64,000 nt of DNA, from contig JAISYS010000042.1 of NCBI GenBank assembly GCA_031269735.1, forward strand, positions 62,001 to 126,000, given 5' to 3'. Source of the DNA: Candidatus Endomicrobiellum cubanum (GTDB lineage: Bacteria > Elusimicrobiota > Endomicrobiia > Endomicrobiales > Endomicrobiaceae). Made by a program: the position numbers and the translations under genes. The notes under the pieces are model-generated. The model was not told where the DNA came from and ran no database searches. It saw only the letters and a program-made list of their open reading frames with translations. Below, piece after piece: positions 30,032-39,314 of this stretch (its first letter is position 1; each line of letters opens with the position of its first letter).

Positions 30032-30080
30032 TTACCTTTCATTTTTTGCATTGTTTGATGAGGAGTTTGTCTAAAATTTG

Positions 30081-30096
30081 TACCTTGCGCAAGGTA
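30081..30096. promoter_or_regulatory. 16-bp perfect palindrome TACCTTGCGCAAGGTA
   Basis: Identical to its reverse complement; lies between motif copy B and the start codon at 30031. Confidence 0.7.
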
Positions 30097-30105
30097 TATA
30101 TAGAA

Positions 30106-30123
30106 ATAAGGAAAATTCCTTAT
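30106..30123. repeat. 8-bp inverted repeat ATAAGGAA-AA-TTCCTTAT
   Basis: Perfect arms, 2-nt loop, in the same leader. Confidence 0.6.
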
Positions 30124-30158
30124 AACTACCAATAAAAATGTTATTTATTTTCTATTTC

Positions 30159-30192
30159 TATTTTATATGAATAAAAAGCTAAATTTTTTTCC
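30159..30192 (-). promoter_or_regulatory. recurrent 34-bp motif, copy B (candidate promoter)
   Basis: Minus strand GGAAAAAAATTTAGCTTTTTATTCATATAAAATA. Confidence 0.65.
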
Positions 30193-30198
30193 TTAATA

Positions 30199-30639
30199 TT
30201 ATCCAAATTTATTACACACCCACACAGAATCTAACTCGTTATACCCTATCGCACTTCTTAAATGTATAATTGGAACAAACCATTTAACTTCTATGGCATG
30301 TTCGACCGCCTCTGTAGCAGCCCTCATATCCAAATCATTATCCCTTGGGTATTTAATAATATTTGCATATTGTGCGAGTTTCCAACAAACTGGTATTAAA
30401 TTTTCAAATTTACAATCTACTTTTTCACATAATTCATTTAAGGCTGGCAATATATGTGATTGTTCTGAAAATTTAATATCATTAAAAATTAAAAAAGCTT
30501 TAAGATACTTCTCAACAGCTTGATGCGAATGAAAACAAATTAACTCAAAAGGTGTAGGACAATGTGATAACATCAACTTTGATTCCCTTACTTCAGTGTC
30601 TGCTACTCTCATTAATGACATTAATTCTTTTCGCTTCAT
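30199..30639 (-). CDS. HEPN-domain protein
   Basis: CFHSHQAVEKYLKAFLIFNDIKFSEQSHILPALNELCEK ... ANIIKYPRDND. Confidence 0.75.
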   Translation of the reverse strand: MKRKELMSLMRVADTEVRESKLMLSHCPTPFELICFHSHQAVEKYLKAFLIFNDIKFSEQSHILPALNELCEKVDCKFENLIPVCWKLAQYANIIKYPRDNDLDMRAATEAVEHAIEVKWFVPIIHLRSAIGYNELDSVWVCNKFG

Positions 30640-30830
30640 TTTCTTCTCACCAATAAATCTGTATAATTATCATAATCCAAGGTAGCAATACGCGCATCTA
30701 ATACAACTTCTTCAGCTCTGCGTTCTAATTCTCGACGCATGCATTCACAAGTTGGTAAATTCTTAATATCTAACACGTTACACTTACAACGATGTTTCAT
30801 TACTCCATCATAAATAACACACCGTGGCAT
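30636..30830 (-). CDS. small Cys-rich hypothetical protein
   Basis: CVIYDG...CKCNVL...CECMRREL; overlaps the HEPN gene start. Confidence 0.5.
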   Translation of the reverse strand: MPRCVIYDGVMKHRCKCNVLDIKNLPTCECMRRELERRAEEVVLDARIATLDYDNYTDLLVRRK

Positions 30831-30842
30831 AATATCTACTCC

Positions 30843-31910
30843 TTACTTGCTATAAAACATGCTTAAAACTAAAATTCCTATAGCACACCAAAATAACGTA
30901 CTACTCCCAATAACCACACCAGCCACTATTCCAACTACAGCACAAAATCTTAATACTAAACCGCTCTTTTTTCTGTCGTCATTAGATTTAGTCTTTACAG
31001 TCTTATAATTATGCCTAAATTGAGATTTAGCTTCATTCTTATGTTTATTCTCAACATAATACCTTTGAATAGAAGATTCTTTGAACCCACTATCATAAAT
31101 AGAAGAACTGCTAAATGCTTTTGCTGCACTTACTTCCCTTAAAATAGTATTGGCTTCTGCTTCAGTTAAATCTTTATTTAACGCATATTTTAATCTAGCA
31201 GTTGTTGGAGTTACATTTAACTGCTTCCATAAATCTATTTTATCACAAAGCAATTCCCTAAAAGAAGGCAATGTATCTACTATATATTTTATATTTTCTT
31301 CGTCTGAATACTTCTTATCTATCTCTACTATGCTTTTATTTATAGATTTAGTGTACTCTGGATATAAAACCTTAATAACTTGAGAGGAAGCATCATAAGA
31401 ATTATTTTTCCATGCTATAGTAGAGGTACTAGGTATACTTTTCATTAAAGAGTCTACTAAAAATTGTTCGCGTTCCCTCATTTCTAATTTTTCGGCTAAC
31501 TCATTTAACATTACTGCCTTATAAAAATTACTCTCCTCTCCTCCCATCAATTCTACTTTGTCTATATTATTAACTAATGAATAGAGTTCTTTTTTCAAAT
31601 CAGTACAATATTGACAATCTAATACAATATTATTATGCTCTAAATAAATCACCAAGGCTTTTATAAAGCTGTACTTACGTCTAACCTCTGTTAAATTCCA
31701 AGCCCTAAGTCTCCATGCTTCTTTTTGTATTTTAAGTACCATATTTTCGTGTTTTCTATAAATACTAACATTATCTGCTTCCACTAGTTCTAACATTTCT
31801 TCTGAAACATCACCAACTTGATTATATGCAGTTTCTGATATATGAAAAGAATCTTCTGCATATTCATGGATTGCTTTTACATACAGTTTTGATAAATTCA
31901 CATTAGTCAT
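30843..31910 (-). CDS. hypothetical protein with C-terminal TM region
   Basis: FCAVVGIVAGVVIGSSTLFWCAIGILVLSMFY. Confidence 0.6.
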   Translation of the reverse strand: MTNVNLSKLYVKAIHEYAEDSFHISETAYNQVGDVSEEMLELVEADNVSIYRKHENMVLKIQKEAWRLRAWNLTEVRRKYSFIKALVIYLEHNNIVLDCQYCTDLKKELYSLVNNIDKVELMGGEESNFYKAVMLNELAEKLEMREREQFLVDSLMKSIPSTSTIAWKNNSYDASSQVIKVLYPEYTKSINKSIVEIDKKYSDEENIKYIVDTLPSFRELLCDKIDLWKQLNVTPTTARLKYALNKDLTEAEANTILREVSAAKAFSSSSIYDSGFKESSIQRYYVENKHKNEAKSQFRHNYKTVKTKSNDDRKKSGLVLRFCAVVGIVAGVVIGSSTLFWCAIGILVLSMFYSK

Positions 31911-32098
31911 TTACTCATAGCTTCCCTTATACAAAAATATTTATTATGATAATTAGCATATAATTGTTCTCTTGCTGCTTTACAATTTTCACAAATAGCT
32001 AACTTTTTACCAATATAATGAATCATTATACTTTTCTTATCGAAAATACTAACATCCTTATTACAATATACACATTTGCACAACATAAAATCAAACAT
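31907..32098 (-). CDS. small zinc-finger-like protein
   Basis: CVYCNKD ... CENCKAA. Confidence 0.5.
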   Translation of the reverse strand: MFDFMLCKCVYCNKDVSIFDKKSIMIHYIGKKLAICENCKAAREQLYANYHNKYFCIREAMSK

Positions 32099-32876
32099 CC
32101 TTAAAGTATTTACTTGACCTAAATGGCGTTGTATACAATAACAACTCTTGAACTAAATTCTTGTGTACTTTTTGAGAATCATCTATGTCCTTTGCTATTC
32201 TTGACTGTATAACCCTTGCATCTTTTAAGTAACGCTTACTCATCTCCGCTAATTTATTTCCTGCATCATCAGAATCTGGTACAACTATACATCGTTTACC
32301 AAATCTACGTAAAATGGCTATAACATAAGTTGATAAATAACTTCCACATAATGCTAAGGCATTAAATCCGTTTTGCCTTAACCATAATGCACATACAATA
32401 CCTTCTGTTATAAAAATTGGCGCAGTATTGGAATAATAATTTTTCATATACTCCATGCCATATAACATAGAATATTTTGCTTTATATCCATAATTTTTAC
32501 TATCCAAATACTTTATATCCTCAAACTTATCGTACCCACACCATCCTGCCACATCACCTCTAACATCTTTTACTGGATAAACAAATCTACCCGCATAAAC
32601 AAAGCTGTTTCCCCTACACATACCTAAAGAATCATGCCTTAGCTCCTCAGGAAGTATAATTACAGGATAATCTAAATCTACCATAAAGGCATCTGCCATT
32701 ATTAAAGTATTTACACTAATTCCTTTTCTCAACTCCGCAAAATATGATAGTTGTTCCATGTAATTATTTTGTAACTTAAAGATACGTACAATTTCATTCA
32801 TTTGCTTTCTTGCATCTTGCATAGAATTATTTTCTACATTAATCTGCATCTGCAATTCTGCAAATATGTTACTCAT
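32091..32876 (-). CDS. DnaG-like TOPRIM primase-domain protein
   Basis: IFITEGIVCALWLRQNGFNALALCGSYLS ... CIVVPDSDDAGNK. Confidence 0.75.
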   Translation of the reverse strand: MSNIFAELQMQINVENNSMQDARKQMNEIVRIFKLQNNYMEQLSYFAELRKGISVNTLIMADAFMVDLDYPVIILPEELRHDSLGMCRGNSFVYAGRFVYPVKDVRGDVAGWCGYDKFEDIKYLDSKNYGYKAKYSMLYGMEYMKNYYSNTAPIFITEGIVCALWLRQNGFNALALCGSYLSTYVIAILRRFGKRCIVVPDSDDAGNKLAEMSKRYLKDARVIQSRIAKDIDDSQKVHKNLVQELLLYTTPFRSSKYFKDV

Positions 32877-33145
32877 ACTATAACACCCTCGTGTGTAATA
32901 GTAATTACATTATTCACATCTTTAACCTCTAAAATAGGAAAAGCTGTAAACACACCATATTCTTTCTCATCTGCATAAAAATAAGGAACTAATTTTCGTC
33001 TATCTCTTTTGTTTATAACTGTACTTCTTATTCTATTGTACTCAGAATTTATCACTTTGGGGTCTAATCCTTGCTCTACCAATTCTTGCCTTTTTTTATT
33101 CAGCGAACCTAAATCTTCACACCCCTCAAATAAATTGTGCAACAT
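32873..33145 (-). CDS. hypothetical protein
   Basis: Intact ORF. Confidence 0.5.
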   Translation of the reverse strand: MLHNLFEGCEDLGSLNKKRQELVEQGLDPKVINSEYNRIRSTVINKRDRRKLVPYFYADEKEYGVFTAFPILEVKDVNNVITITHEGVIV

Positions 33146-33692
33146 TTGTTTTCCTCGCTTTGATTAATAGTAACGCTGTAGCAGTAACATCCCATCTTGC
33201 ATCATGGGTCTGTGCTTTAACTCCAAACCACCTTTCTGTCATAAAAGATACTAATTCATCAGTAAAACCAGACTGCGTAGCTAATTCTTTCAACTTCATA
33301 CTTTTCTTAAAAATAGGCTTAAAAAGTTTCAATGTATCAAAGCATAACACTGGACTTACCATTGGTAACTCATATCTTGCTAAAAACTGATTCAGAAAAG
33401 GTAAATCAAAACTTAGCATATTATGCCCAACTAATATACTTTTATTTAATTTTATATAAATCTCTTTTATACTTTCGAAAAAATCAGATTTATTCTCAAA
33501 TAACCACGATTTAGAAATCTTATGCACAGACTCTGCCTGTTCCGACCAACTCATATTATCTTCGTACAAATAGAAATTATTACTTTCAACTATTTCTAAA
33601 TCTTCTTTTACATTCACGTAAGCTAATTGAATTATATTATCCACCCTAGGATTTAACCCCGTAGTTTCGATATCAAATACAGTATAAAACAT
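33126..33692 (-). CDS. DnaQ-like 3'-5' exonuclease
   Basis: VFDIETTGLNP, VGHNMLSFDLPFL, HDARWDVTAT. Confidence 0.85.
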   Translation of the reverse strand: MFYTVFDIETTGLNPRVDNIIQLAYVNVKEDLEIVESNNFYLYEDNMSWSEQAESVHKISKSWLFENKSDFFESIKEIYIKLNKSILVGHNMLSFDLPFLNQFLARYELPMVSPVLCFDTLKLFKPIFKKSMKLKELATQSGFTDELVSFMTERWFGVKAQTHDARWDVTATALLLIKARKTNVAQFI

Positions 33693-33699
33693 ACACAGC

Positions 33700-34362
33700 C
33701 TACCCTTTCTTGATTTTCTCTAATTTCTTTTCAATTTCTGCTATATTAAGTCTATATTTTTGAGGAACATCAAAATCACATAGACATTGTTTTAATGTAT
33801 TCAAAATTACACATGGAAGATAAAATTTATGCTCATCCGACCTTTCATCATGTAACTCACATCTATCGGTAAAACACACAATCGGCTGTATATATCTAGG
33901 CTCACCGTCAGGTATGACATCGTATAATCTATGATACAAATGTCTAGCATGTTTTTCAGATTGCCAAATTGGATTTTTATGGCCAGACACACCATATTGA
34001 ATGACACCATTCTTTTTTAGATACTTTACAGTTAAATCTAATTTCGCATGATAAGATTTTATCTCTATCGGAAAAATTCTATAATTAGAAATGTAAAGTA
34101 TATCTATCTCGTCCGATAACGATTTTTCACTTATAGCAGTATAACTACCATCTTGTTGTAAAAATACATTGCCAATATACGATTTACTTCTCTTATCTGA
34201 TGCGTATTTATAAGTAAATCCCTTATACAACAAACAACCTTTTTTATTGTAATAAGAATGCACAACTGCTAGAGCAGCATCTTCTCCTAAATCACCTTTT
34301 GCTCTAATATCTTGTAGCCTGCCTGCCTGTCTCATCTGCTTTAATATAGTATTTACACTCAT
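33700..34362 (-). CDS. NERD-like nuclease-related domain protein
   Basis: KGDLGEDAALAVV ... SDEIDILYISNYRIFPIEIKSY ... WQSEKHARHL. Confidence 0.6.
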   Translation of the reverse strand: MSVNTILKQMRQAGRLQDIRAKGDLGEDAALAVVHSYYNKKGCLLYKGFTYKYASDKRSKSYIGNVFLQQDGSYTAISEKSLSDEIDILYISNYRIFPIEIKSYHAKLDLTVKYLKKNGVIQYGVSGHKNPIWQSEKHARHLYHRLYDVIPDGEPRYIQPIVCFTDRCELHDERSDEHKFYLPCVILNTLKQCLCDFDVPQKYRLNIAEIEKKLEKIKKG

Positions 34363-34921
34363 AACAACCTACTTTGTAAAGATAAGGCATAATTCCCCAA
34401 TCTCTCTCTTAAACGCTTCTTAACCTGATTTATTATCCTATTTTCTCCTTTATAATGTGATAACGCATAAAAAATAGCATGGTCAGGCACGACTATATTG
34501 ACATCTATGATATCACCTAAAATATTCAATCCATGAAATATAGCTACCATGTGCCCAAATAGTGAATCGTTATTAGCCACAACATTATTGATTCTTGCAA
34601 GAATCACTTTTGGTGTATACTTAATTATGGCATCATCACTTACTAACTTTACATATCCAAGTTTTGATATATCAAAATTATAGTACAAGGACTCACGTAT
34701 AAAATACTCCATTGTAATATAATGCTTCTCAAAAACATTACCATAAAGTCGTATAGTATCTAATCCCCTGTAATGTTTGTACCTGTTAATAAAATATAAA
34801 CACTCTTCTTTAGTTTTGAATTTACGATACTTTGGATACGGATATATGCAAATTATTTTTTCTACATCTTCCCATCTATCATAGATACCAGAAAATGAAG
34901 AAGCTACTATTGCATACATAA
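34359..34921 (-). CDS. viroplasmin/RNase H1 N-terminal (hybrid-binding-like) domain fused to unknown domain
   Basis: MYAIVASSFSGIYDRWEDVEKIICIYPYPKYRKFKTKEECLYFINRY; start re-assigned to this Met. Confidence 0.55.
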
Positions 34922-34944
34922 TTACTCCTTTTAACATTTCATCC

Positions 34945-35469
34945 TTATGATTGACTAAGACACTCAACAATTTCTTCTATGACGTATTGCGTTTTTGGCA
35001 GTATGCGATTAAGAGGGTAAAATTTCAGTAATACATTCGTGGCTGTTTCGATTGTTTTTATATCTAATTTATTAAAAAGAAACAGAATATCCTCTCTGTC
35101 CTTTTCTCCATACCGAGCGGACATCATTTTCATAGCAAGTAAATATTCAGCAGATACCGTTTGAATACGTAAACTGCCGAATGACATGAAGCTCTCCAAT
35201 GTGGCATTCTGTTCAACAAAACCTTTTACTCCATCATTCAGCCAATTTTCTGGCAACTTCTCTTGTTCTGCAATATCTCTTGCAATACTGTTGATTACGT
35301 CTTTAGGTTCATACAGTGCATCAATGTTTTTTGTCATATCTCTCGCTCCATGGACAAGGCACATCGCCGCCCCACCTGTGAGCAAAATTTCGCCGCATAA
35401 TCCTTGTTCACCAAGCCTATCTGCAATCTGCTTTAGATACCGTAACATTTGGTCTTTAGTCAGCATCAT
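34945..35469 (-). CDS. nucleotidyltransferase-fold (DUF6036/AbiEii-like) protein
   Basis: LLTGGAAMCLVHGARDMTKNIDALYEP; less AT-rich than flanks. Confidence 0.65.
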   Translation of the reverse strand: MMLTKDQMLRYLKQIADRLGEQGLCGEILLTGGAAMCLVHGARDMTKNIDALYEPKDVINSIARDIAEQEKLPENWLNDGVKGFVEQNATLESFMSFGSLRIQTVSAEYLLAMKMMSARYGEKDREDILFLFNKLDIKTIETATNVLLKFYPLNRILPKTQYVIEEIVECLSQS

Positions 35470-35475
35470 ATCCCT

Positions 35476-35844
35476 CTAAATTCGTACAAGCACATTTTCA
35501 TCAACAAATAAATTACGATGTTTAAACTCTGATGGTGATTTATACATAAATAGCAAGCGCAGATTTCCTCTGGCTTTGCAGGCAAAATAAGGTTCATCAC
35601 CTGGCAAATAGCAACGACGCTCAAATGTCCAACGCGGCGGTACAAATCCGTAGTCATTAGCGAGTTTATGTGCTGTTGCTGCTAAAAATGGCACAAGCTC
35701 CGCTTTACTCATTTGCTCAGGATGGGAGCTTAGCATCTCACCTTTTGGTGTTTTATAAAACTCGTCAAGAAAATCACCAAGCAGTAAATAAAAATCCTCA
35801 CCGTCATTTACTCTGAGCGAAACATTGTGTATATTGTTCATCAA
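35476..35844 (-). CDS. hypothetical partner of the nucleotidyltransferase
   Basis: 6-nt spacing to the following gene; similar base composition. Confidence 0.55.
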   Translation of the reverse strand: MMNNIHNVSLRVNDGEDFYLLLGDFLDEFYKTPKGEMLSSHPEQMSKAELVPFLAATAHKLANDYGFVPPRWTFERRCYLPGDEPYFACKARGNLRLLFMYKSPSEFKHRNLFVDENVLVRI

Positions 35845-35883
35845 AATATATAAACCACTTATCCTTTCTATTAAATTGTTTGT

Positions 35884-36106
35884 CTACTCCTTATTTGTAT
35901 TGTTTGACTTTCTTGATGGCAAGTAGTAATAAAATAGATAAACAGCTGGTACTGTAATAGCAGGGACGCCAAGAGTTATATACCATGGTATAGAGGCCCC
36001 AAAACAAAACATCGCAATACCTACACACACAAACCATAAAAATGTCGCACCAGGAAAAAATAACAATTAATGAAAATAACAATGAATAAGATTTATCTTG
36101 ACTCAA
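35884..36106 (-). other. small membrane protein locus split between two frames
   Basis: Frame 1 MSQDKSYSLLFSLIVIF (ORF 35891..36106) and frame 2 FFPGATFLWFVCVGIAMF... (ORF 35884..36066) meet at a T-run (TTATTTTTTCC). Confidence 0.4.
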
Positions 36107-36768
36107 AAATCCACAGACTCCCTTCCCATAAGATATTTCTTATAATAGTTCCTACTCTCTACACAAAATGAAGTTTTAATTATTGGAGTATCTGTTAGCT
36201 TAAAAACACCGTCACAACTTTCAAATCCATTACTAGAGTATTTCATTAAGTCAATTTCTTTAATATCTAAATCATACAAAATGCGCAATCCAATATCCTC
36301 TTCACGTAAATATAAAAGTAGTCCACGTCCAGTAGATTCAATTTTCTCTAATATAGCACCTAATTTTTTATGGCAACCACACTTCACAGAGTGAAAGATA
36401 TCTCCAAACAAGCATTCTGCATGTGTATATACTGGAAGAGGCTCATCACTGTAAATATCCCCTTTAAATATAACTAAATGCTCATTATTGCCTATACGAT
36501 GACATATAGCTTTAAAATTACCATATTCTGTCGGTAAATTTATTATTTCAGGATGTACTTTTTCTCCATGTGCTATCCTAATTTTACTCCTATATCTCAC
36601 TCTTGCGTTTGCTGCAAACTTCTCAGTAACTGATCCCGCGAGCACACAGCTTTGTATATAATCATTCATTAACCCTATTATAAGCTCACTCGAAATCATT
36701 TTCTGTTCATAAAGACCTAGTAAATACTCATAATATCTATCCAAATGCTCTAGGACTATTGTCTCCAT
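36103..36768 (-). CDS. GTP cyclohydrolase II (RibA)-like protein, divergent
   Basis: LPTEYGNFKA, THAECLFGDIFHSVKCGCHKKLGAIL, GLLLYLREEDIGL. Confidence 0.75.
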   Translation of the reverse strand: METIVLEHLDRYYEYLLGLYEQKMISSELIIGLMNDYIQSCVLAGSVTEKFAANARVRYRSKIRIAHGEKVHPEIINLPTEYGNFKAICHRIGNNEHLVIFKGDIYSDEPLPVYTHAECLFGDIFHSVKCGCHKKLGAILEKIESTGRGLLLYLREEDIGLRILYDLDIKEIDLMKYSSNGFESCDGVFKLTDTPIIKTSFCVESRNYYKKYLMGRESVDF

Positions 36769-36794
36769 TTTCTCCCCTTCTCACTTTCTGCATC

Positions 36795-38498
36795 TCACAC
36801 ATGCTCTTTCTTTTCTTTTAACTTGAATTTACCAACAGTTTCATCCAATTCAGTAGATTGTCCTGATAATTCCTCAGAAGAGGCAGCTAGCTCTTGCGCA
36901 GTTGCACTGTTTTGCTGTACAACCTGTGATACTTGTTCAATACCAACATTTACATCGATTATTGAAGTATTCTGCTTTACTGAAGACTCTTGTAATTTTT
37001 TAAGTTGTTCAGCACTCTTTTTAGTTGCTTCCACAACTACACGTAACCCATCACTAACTTTACTTACTAAATCATTTCCTTCTTTGACACTAATTAAATT
37101 ATTCTCAGTTAAAAATGCTGTCTCTTTTGAAGCTTCCGCAGATTTTGACGCTAAACTTCTAACCTCATCTGCTACTACAGCAAAACCTTTACCATGTTGA
37201 CCTGCTCTAGCAGCCTCTACTGCTGCATTTAACGCTAAGATATTAGTTTGAAAAGCTATATCATCTATCACTTTTGTAGTCTTAGAAATATTCTTAGACT
37301 TATCATCTATAACATGCATAGCCTCTAACATTTTATTCATTTGCTCCATAACAGTATTTATAATCTGTTCAGCGCTAATAACCTCTTCAAAAGCCTCAGT
37401 TGCCACAACTGCATTCTCTTTAGCCATTTCTTCTATCTCCTGCATAACAGATTGAATTTCTTCAATTGATGCAGACTGTTCTGAGGCTCCTTGTGCCAAA
37501 TTTTGAGAACCTGCAGATATCTGTTGGGAGCCAGTAGCTACTTGCCAGGCAGCCTCATTAATATTAACTAAGGCACCATTTAAGTCACTCTGCATTTTCT
37601 GCAAAGAATTACCTAAAACATCTTCTGACCCCAACGATACCACATCGAATACAAAGTCACCGTTAGAAACCCTAACCAAATATTCACCGATTTCACGTAT
37701 ACGCTCAATCATATGTCTTAAACTGACCATGCTTACACCGAACTCATCTTTATATGCTGAATATCTGATAATATTTTTCCTTAACTCAGTATCAGTTTCC
37801 AATTTACCAGTATCAGCTACTTGGTCTAATAAAGCTTTAATGTAACTTATAGGTCTAACAATCGACCTAGCTAAAAATAACACCAAAAAGATTGAAATTG
37901 CTACTACTACAATAGTAACTACTACTAAGATTGTACTGTGTGTTTTATACAACTTAGCATTATCCTCATTCTGAACTTTAGCTATATCTAAATTTAAGTT
38001 AAAAGAAGCATCTAAGTAATCCGATAAACCAGAACCAGCACTGTCTACTTCTAAAATAGCATCTGCTATTGCAACCTCATCTCTGCTTTCGATAGCATAT
38101 AAAGCGGCTTCTTTTATACTATTAAAAGCAGTATAATCTCTTTCCAAATTTCCATAAATAGATAGCTCTTCCGAATTTGACAAAAGTTCATAATACCTCT
38201 TTAGGGCATCCTCGAAATCTGCTTCTTTTTCTCGCAAACTTTCAATTTCTCCTAATGCAAATTCATTGTCTACATCGTAAAAAAGTGCTATATTATTGAT
38301 ACAAATACGTTGCACTCCTAATCTATCGTACATTATAGACAGATAATCTAAGGACACCACATTCTCTGCATACATCACATTGTTCTCAGTTTGTAATTCA
38401 TGCATACTGTATATACCAATTGCACTAATTACTATACTCAACACCATTATGATTATGAAACTTACTAATAACTTTGTTCTAACTTTGAAATTTCTCAT
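36795..38498 (-). CDS. methyl-accepting chemotaxis protein
   Basis: Two TM segments, HAMP, hairpin tip [39 protein letters not shown]; start re-assigned to MRNFKV. Confidence 0.9.
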   Translation of the reverse strand: MRNFKVRTKLLVSFIIIMVLSIVISAIGIYSMHELQTENNVMYAENVVSLDYLSIMYDRLGVQRICINNIALFYDVDNEFALGEIESLREKEADFEDALKRYYELLSNSEELSIYGNLERDYTAFNSIKEAALYAIESRDEVAIADAILEVDSAGSGLSDYLDASFNLNLDIAKVQNEDNAKLYKTHSTILVVVTIVVVAISIFLVLFLARSIVRPISYIKALLDQVADTGKLETDTELRKNIIRYSAYKDEFGVSMVSLRHMIERIREIGEYLVRVSNGDFVFDVVSLGSEDVLGNSLQKMQSDLNGALVNINEAAWQVATGSQQISAGSQNLAQGASEQSASIEEIQSVMQEIEEMAKENAVVATEAFEEVISAEQIINTVMEQMNKMLEAMHVIDDKSKNISKTTKVIDDIAFQTNILALNAAVEAARAGQHGKGFAVVADEVRSLASKSAEASKETAFLTENNLISVKEGNDLVSKVSDGLRVVVEATKKSAEQLKKLQESSVKQNTSIIDVNVGIEQVSQVVQQNSATAQELAASSEELSGQSTELDETVGKFKLKEKKEHV

Positions 38499-38925
38499 TA
38501 AAATCTCTTTCATGTAAACTTAATAGTACAGAACTAGTAATATCACAAAACTTATTTGGATTATGTTCGTTCTGATGTGCTTCGATATACTTACAAGTAA
38601 TATTTCTACCCTTTATTAACTCAAGTATCAATTTCCAAATATCATAATATTTTACATTCATATTTGACATTTTACTTGAATTAAATCTGTTAAACTGTGT
38701 TACTAATACTTTTGCATCACTATATACAATCAAATCTTGAACATCCCATTTACTGACAGCATGATTTATAGCTTGCCAAATACCTAACAATTCTCCTTCT
38801 GTTAATGATTTCACATGCTCATATTCTCCAGTTATCATATCTAAATAATAAGAGTCTGTAATAAATAACGTAGTTGCGACTGCCAACCCATTTTTAATCC
38901 CACTGTCAGTATAAGCATATATCAT
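38479..38925 (-). CDS. rnhA: RNase HI-like
   Basis: [44 protein letters not shown]. Confidence 0.75.
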   Translation of the reverse strand: MIYAYTDSGIKNGLAVATTLFITDSYYLDMITGEYEHVKSLTEGELLGIWQAINHAVSKWDVQDLIVYSDAKVLVTQFNRFNSSKMSNMNVKYYDIWKLILELIKGRNITCKYIEAHQNEHNPNKFCDITSSVLLSLHERDFNEKFQS

Positions 38926-39311
38926 GCAGAAAGTCCTTGCTCCGTATATCTTTTCATGGCTCTAATAACTTCACTGGCTAAATCTTTGAATTCAAATGTA
39001 TTTGGACATTCTTTCAAAAACTTAAAAGCTATTTTCTTAGCTCCTTCTAACGAACCACTAACTTTGACGAAATAATCAAATACTTCATACCCTGACATAC
39101 ACTTCAGATGTATTTTAAAGACATTTACAGTATCATAGTAATTCAATAACACTTGTATTTCTTCTTCATCTACTTCTATGCCAACAAGTATTTTACCAGT
39201 ATCATGGTCTACAGTAATGACATGTGCTTCAGTCCCTGCTTCAACTTCATTGAAATCGTCCAAAAACATTAAATGTAATCCTTCTCTGAATGATTGAAGC
39301 ATATCACTCAC
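38922..39311 (-). CDS. hypothetical protein
   Basis: Intact ORF. Confidence 0.55.
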   Translation of the reverse strand: MSDMLQSFREGLHLMFLDDFNEVEAGTEAHVITVDHDTGKILVGIEVDEEEIQVLLNYYDTVNVFKIHLKCMSGYEVFDYFVKVSGSLEGAKKIAFKFLKECPNTFEFKDLASEVIRAMKRYTEQGLSA

Positions 39312-39314
39312 CAG

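Noticed and set aside
30199-35469. HEPN protein (30199) and nucleotidyltransferase (34945) as one HEPN-MNT toxin-antitoxin
   Set aside because: They are more than 4 kb apart with replication genes between, and the MNT sits tightly next to a different partner.
36823-37200. 125-aa plus-strand ORF
   Set aside because: Antisense to the conserved chemoreceptor signalling domain.
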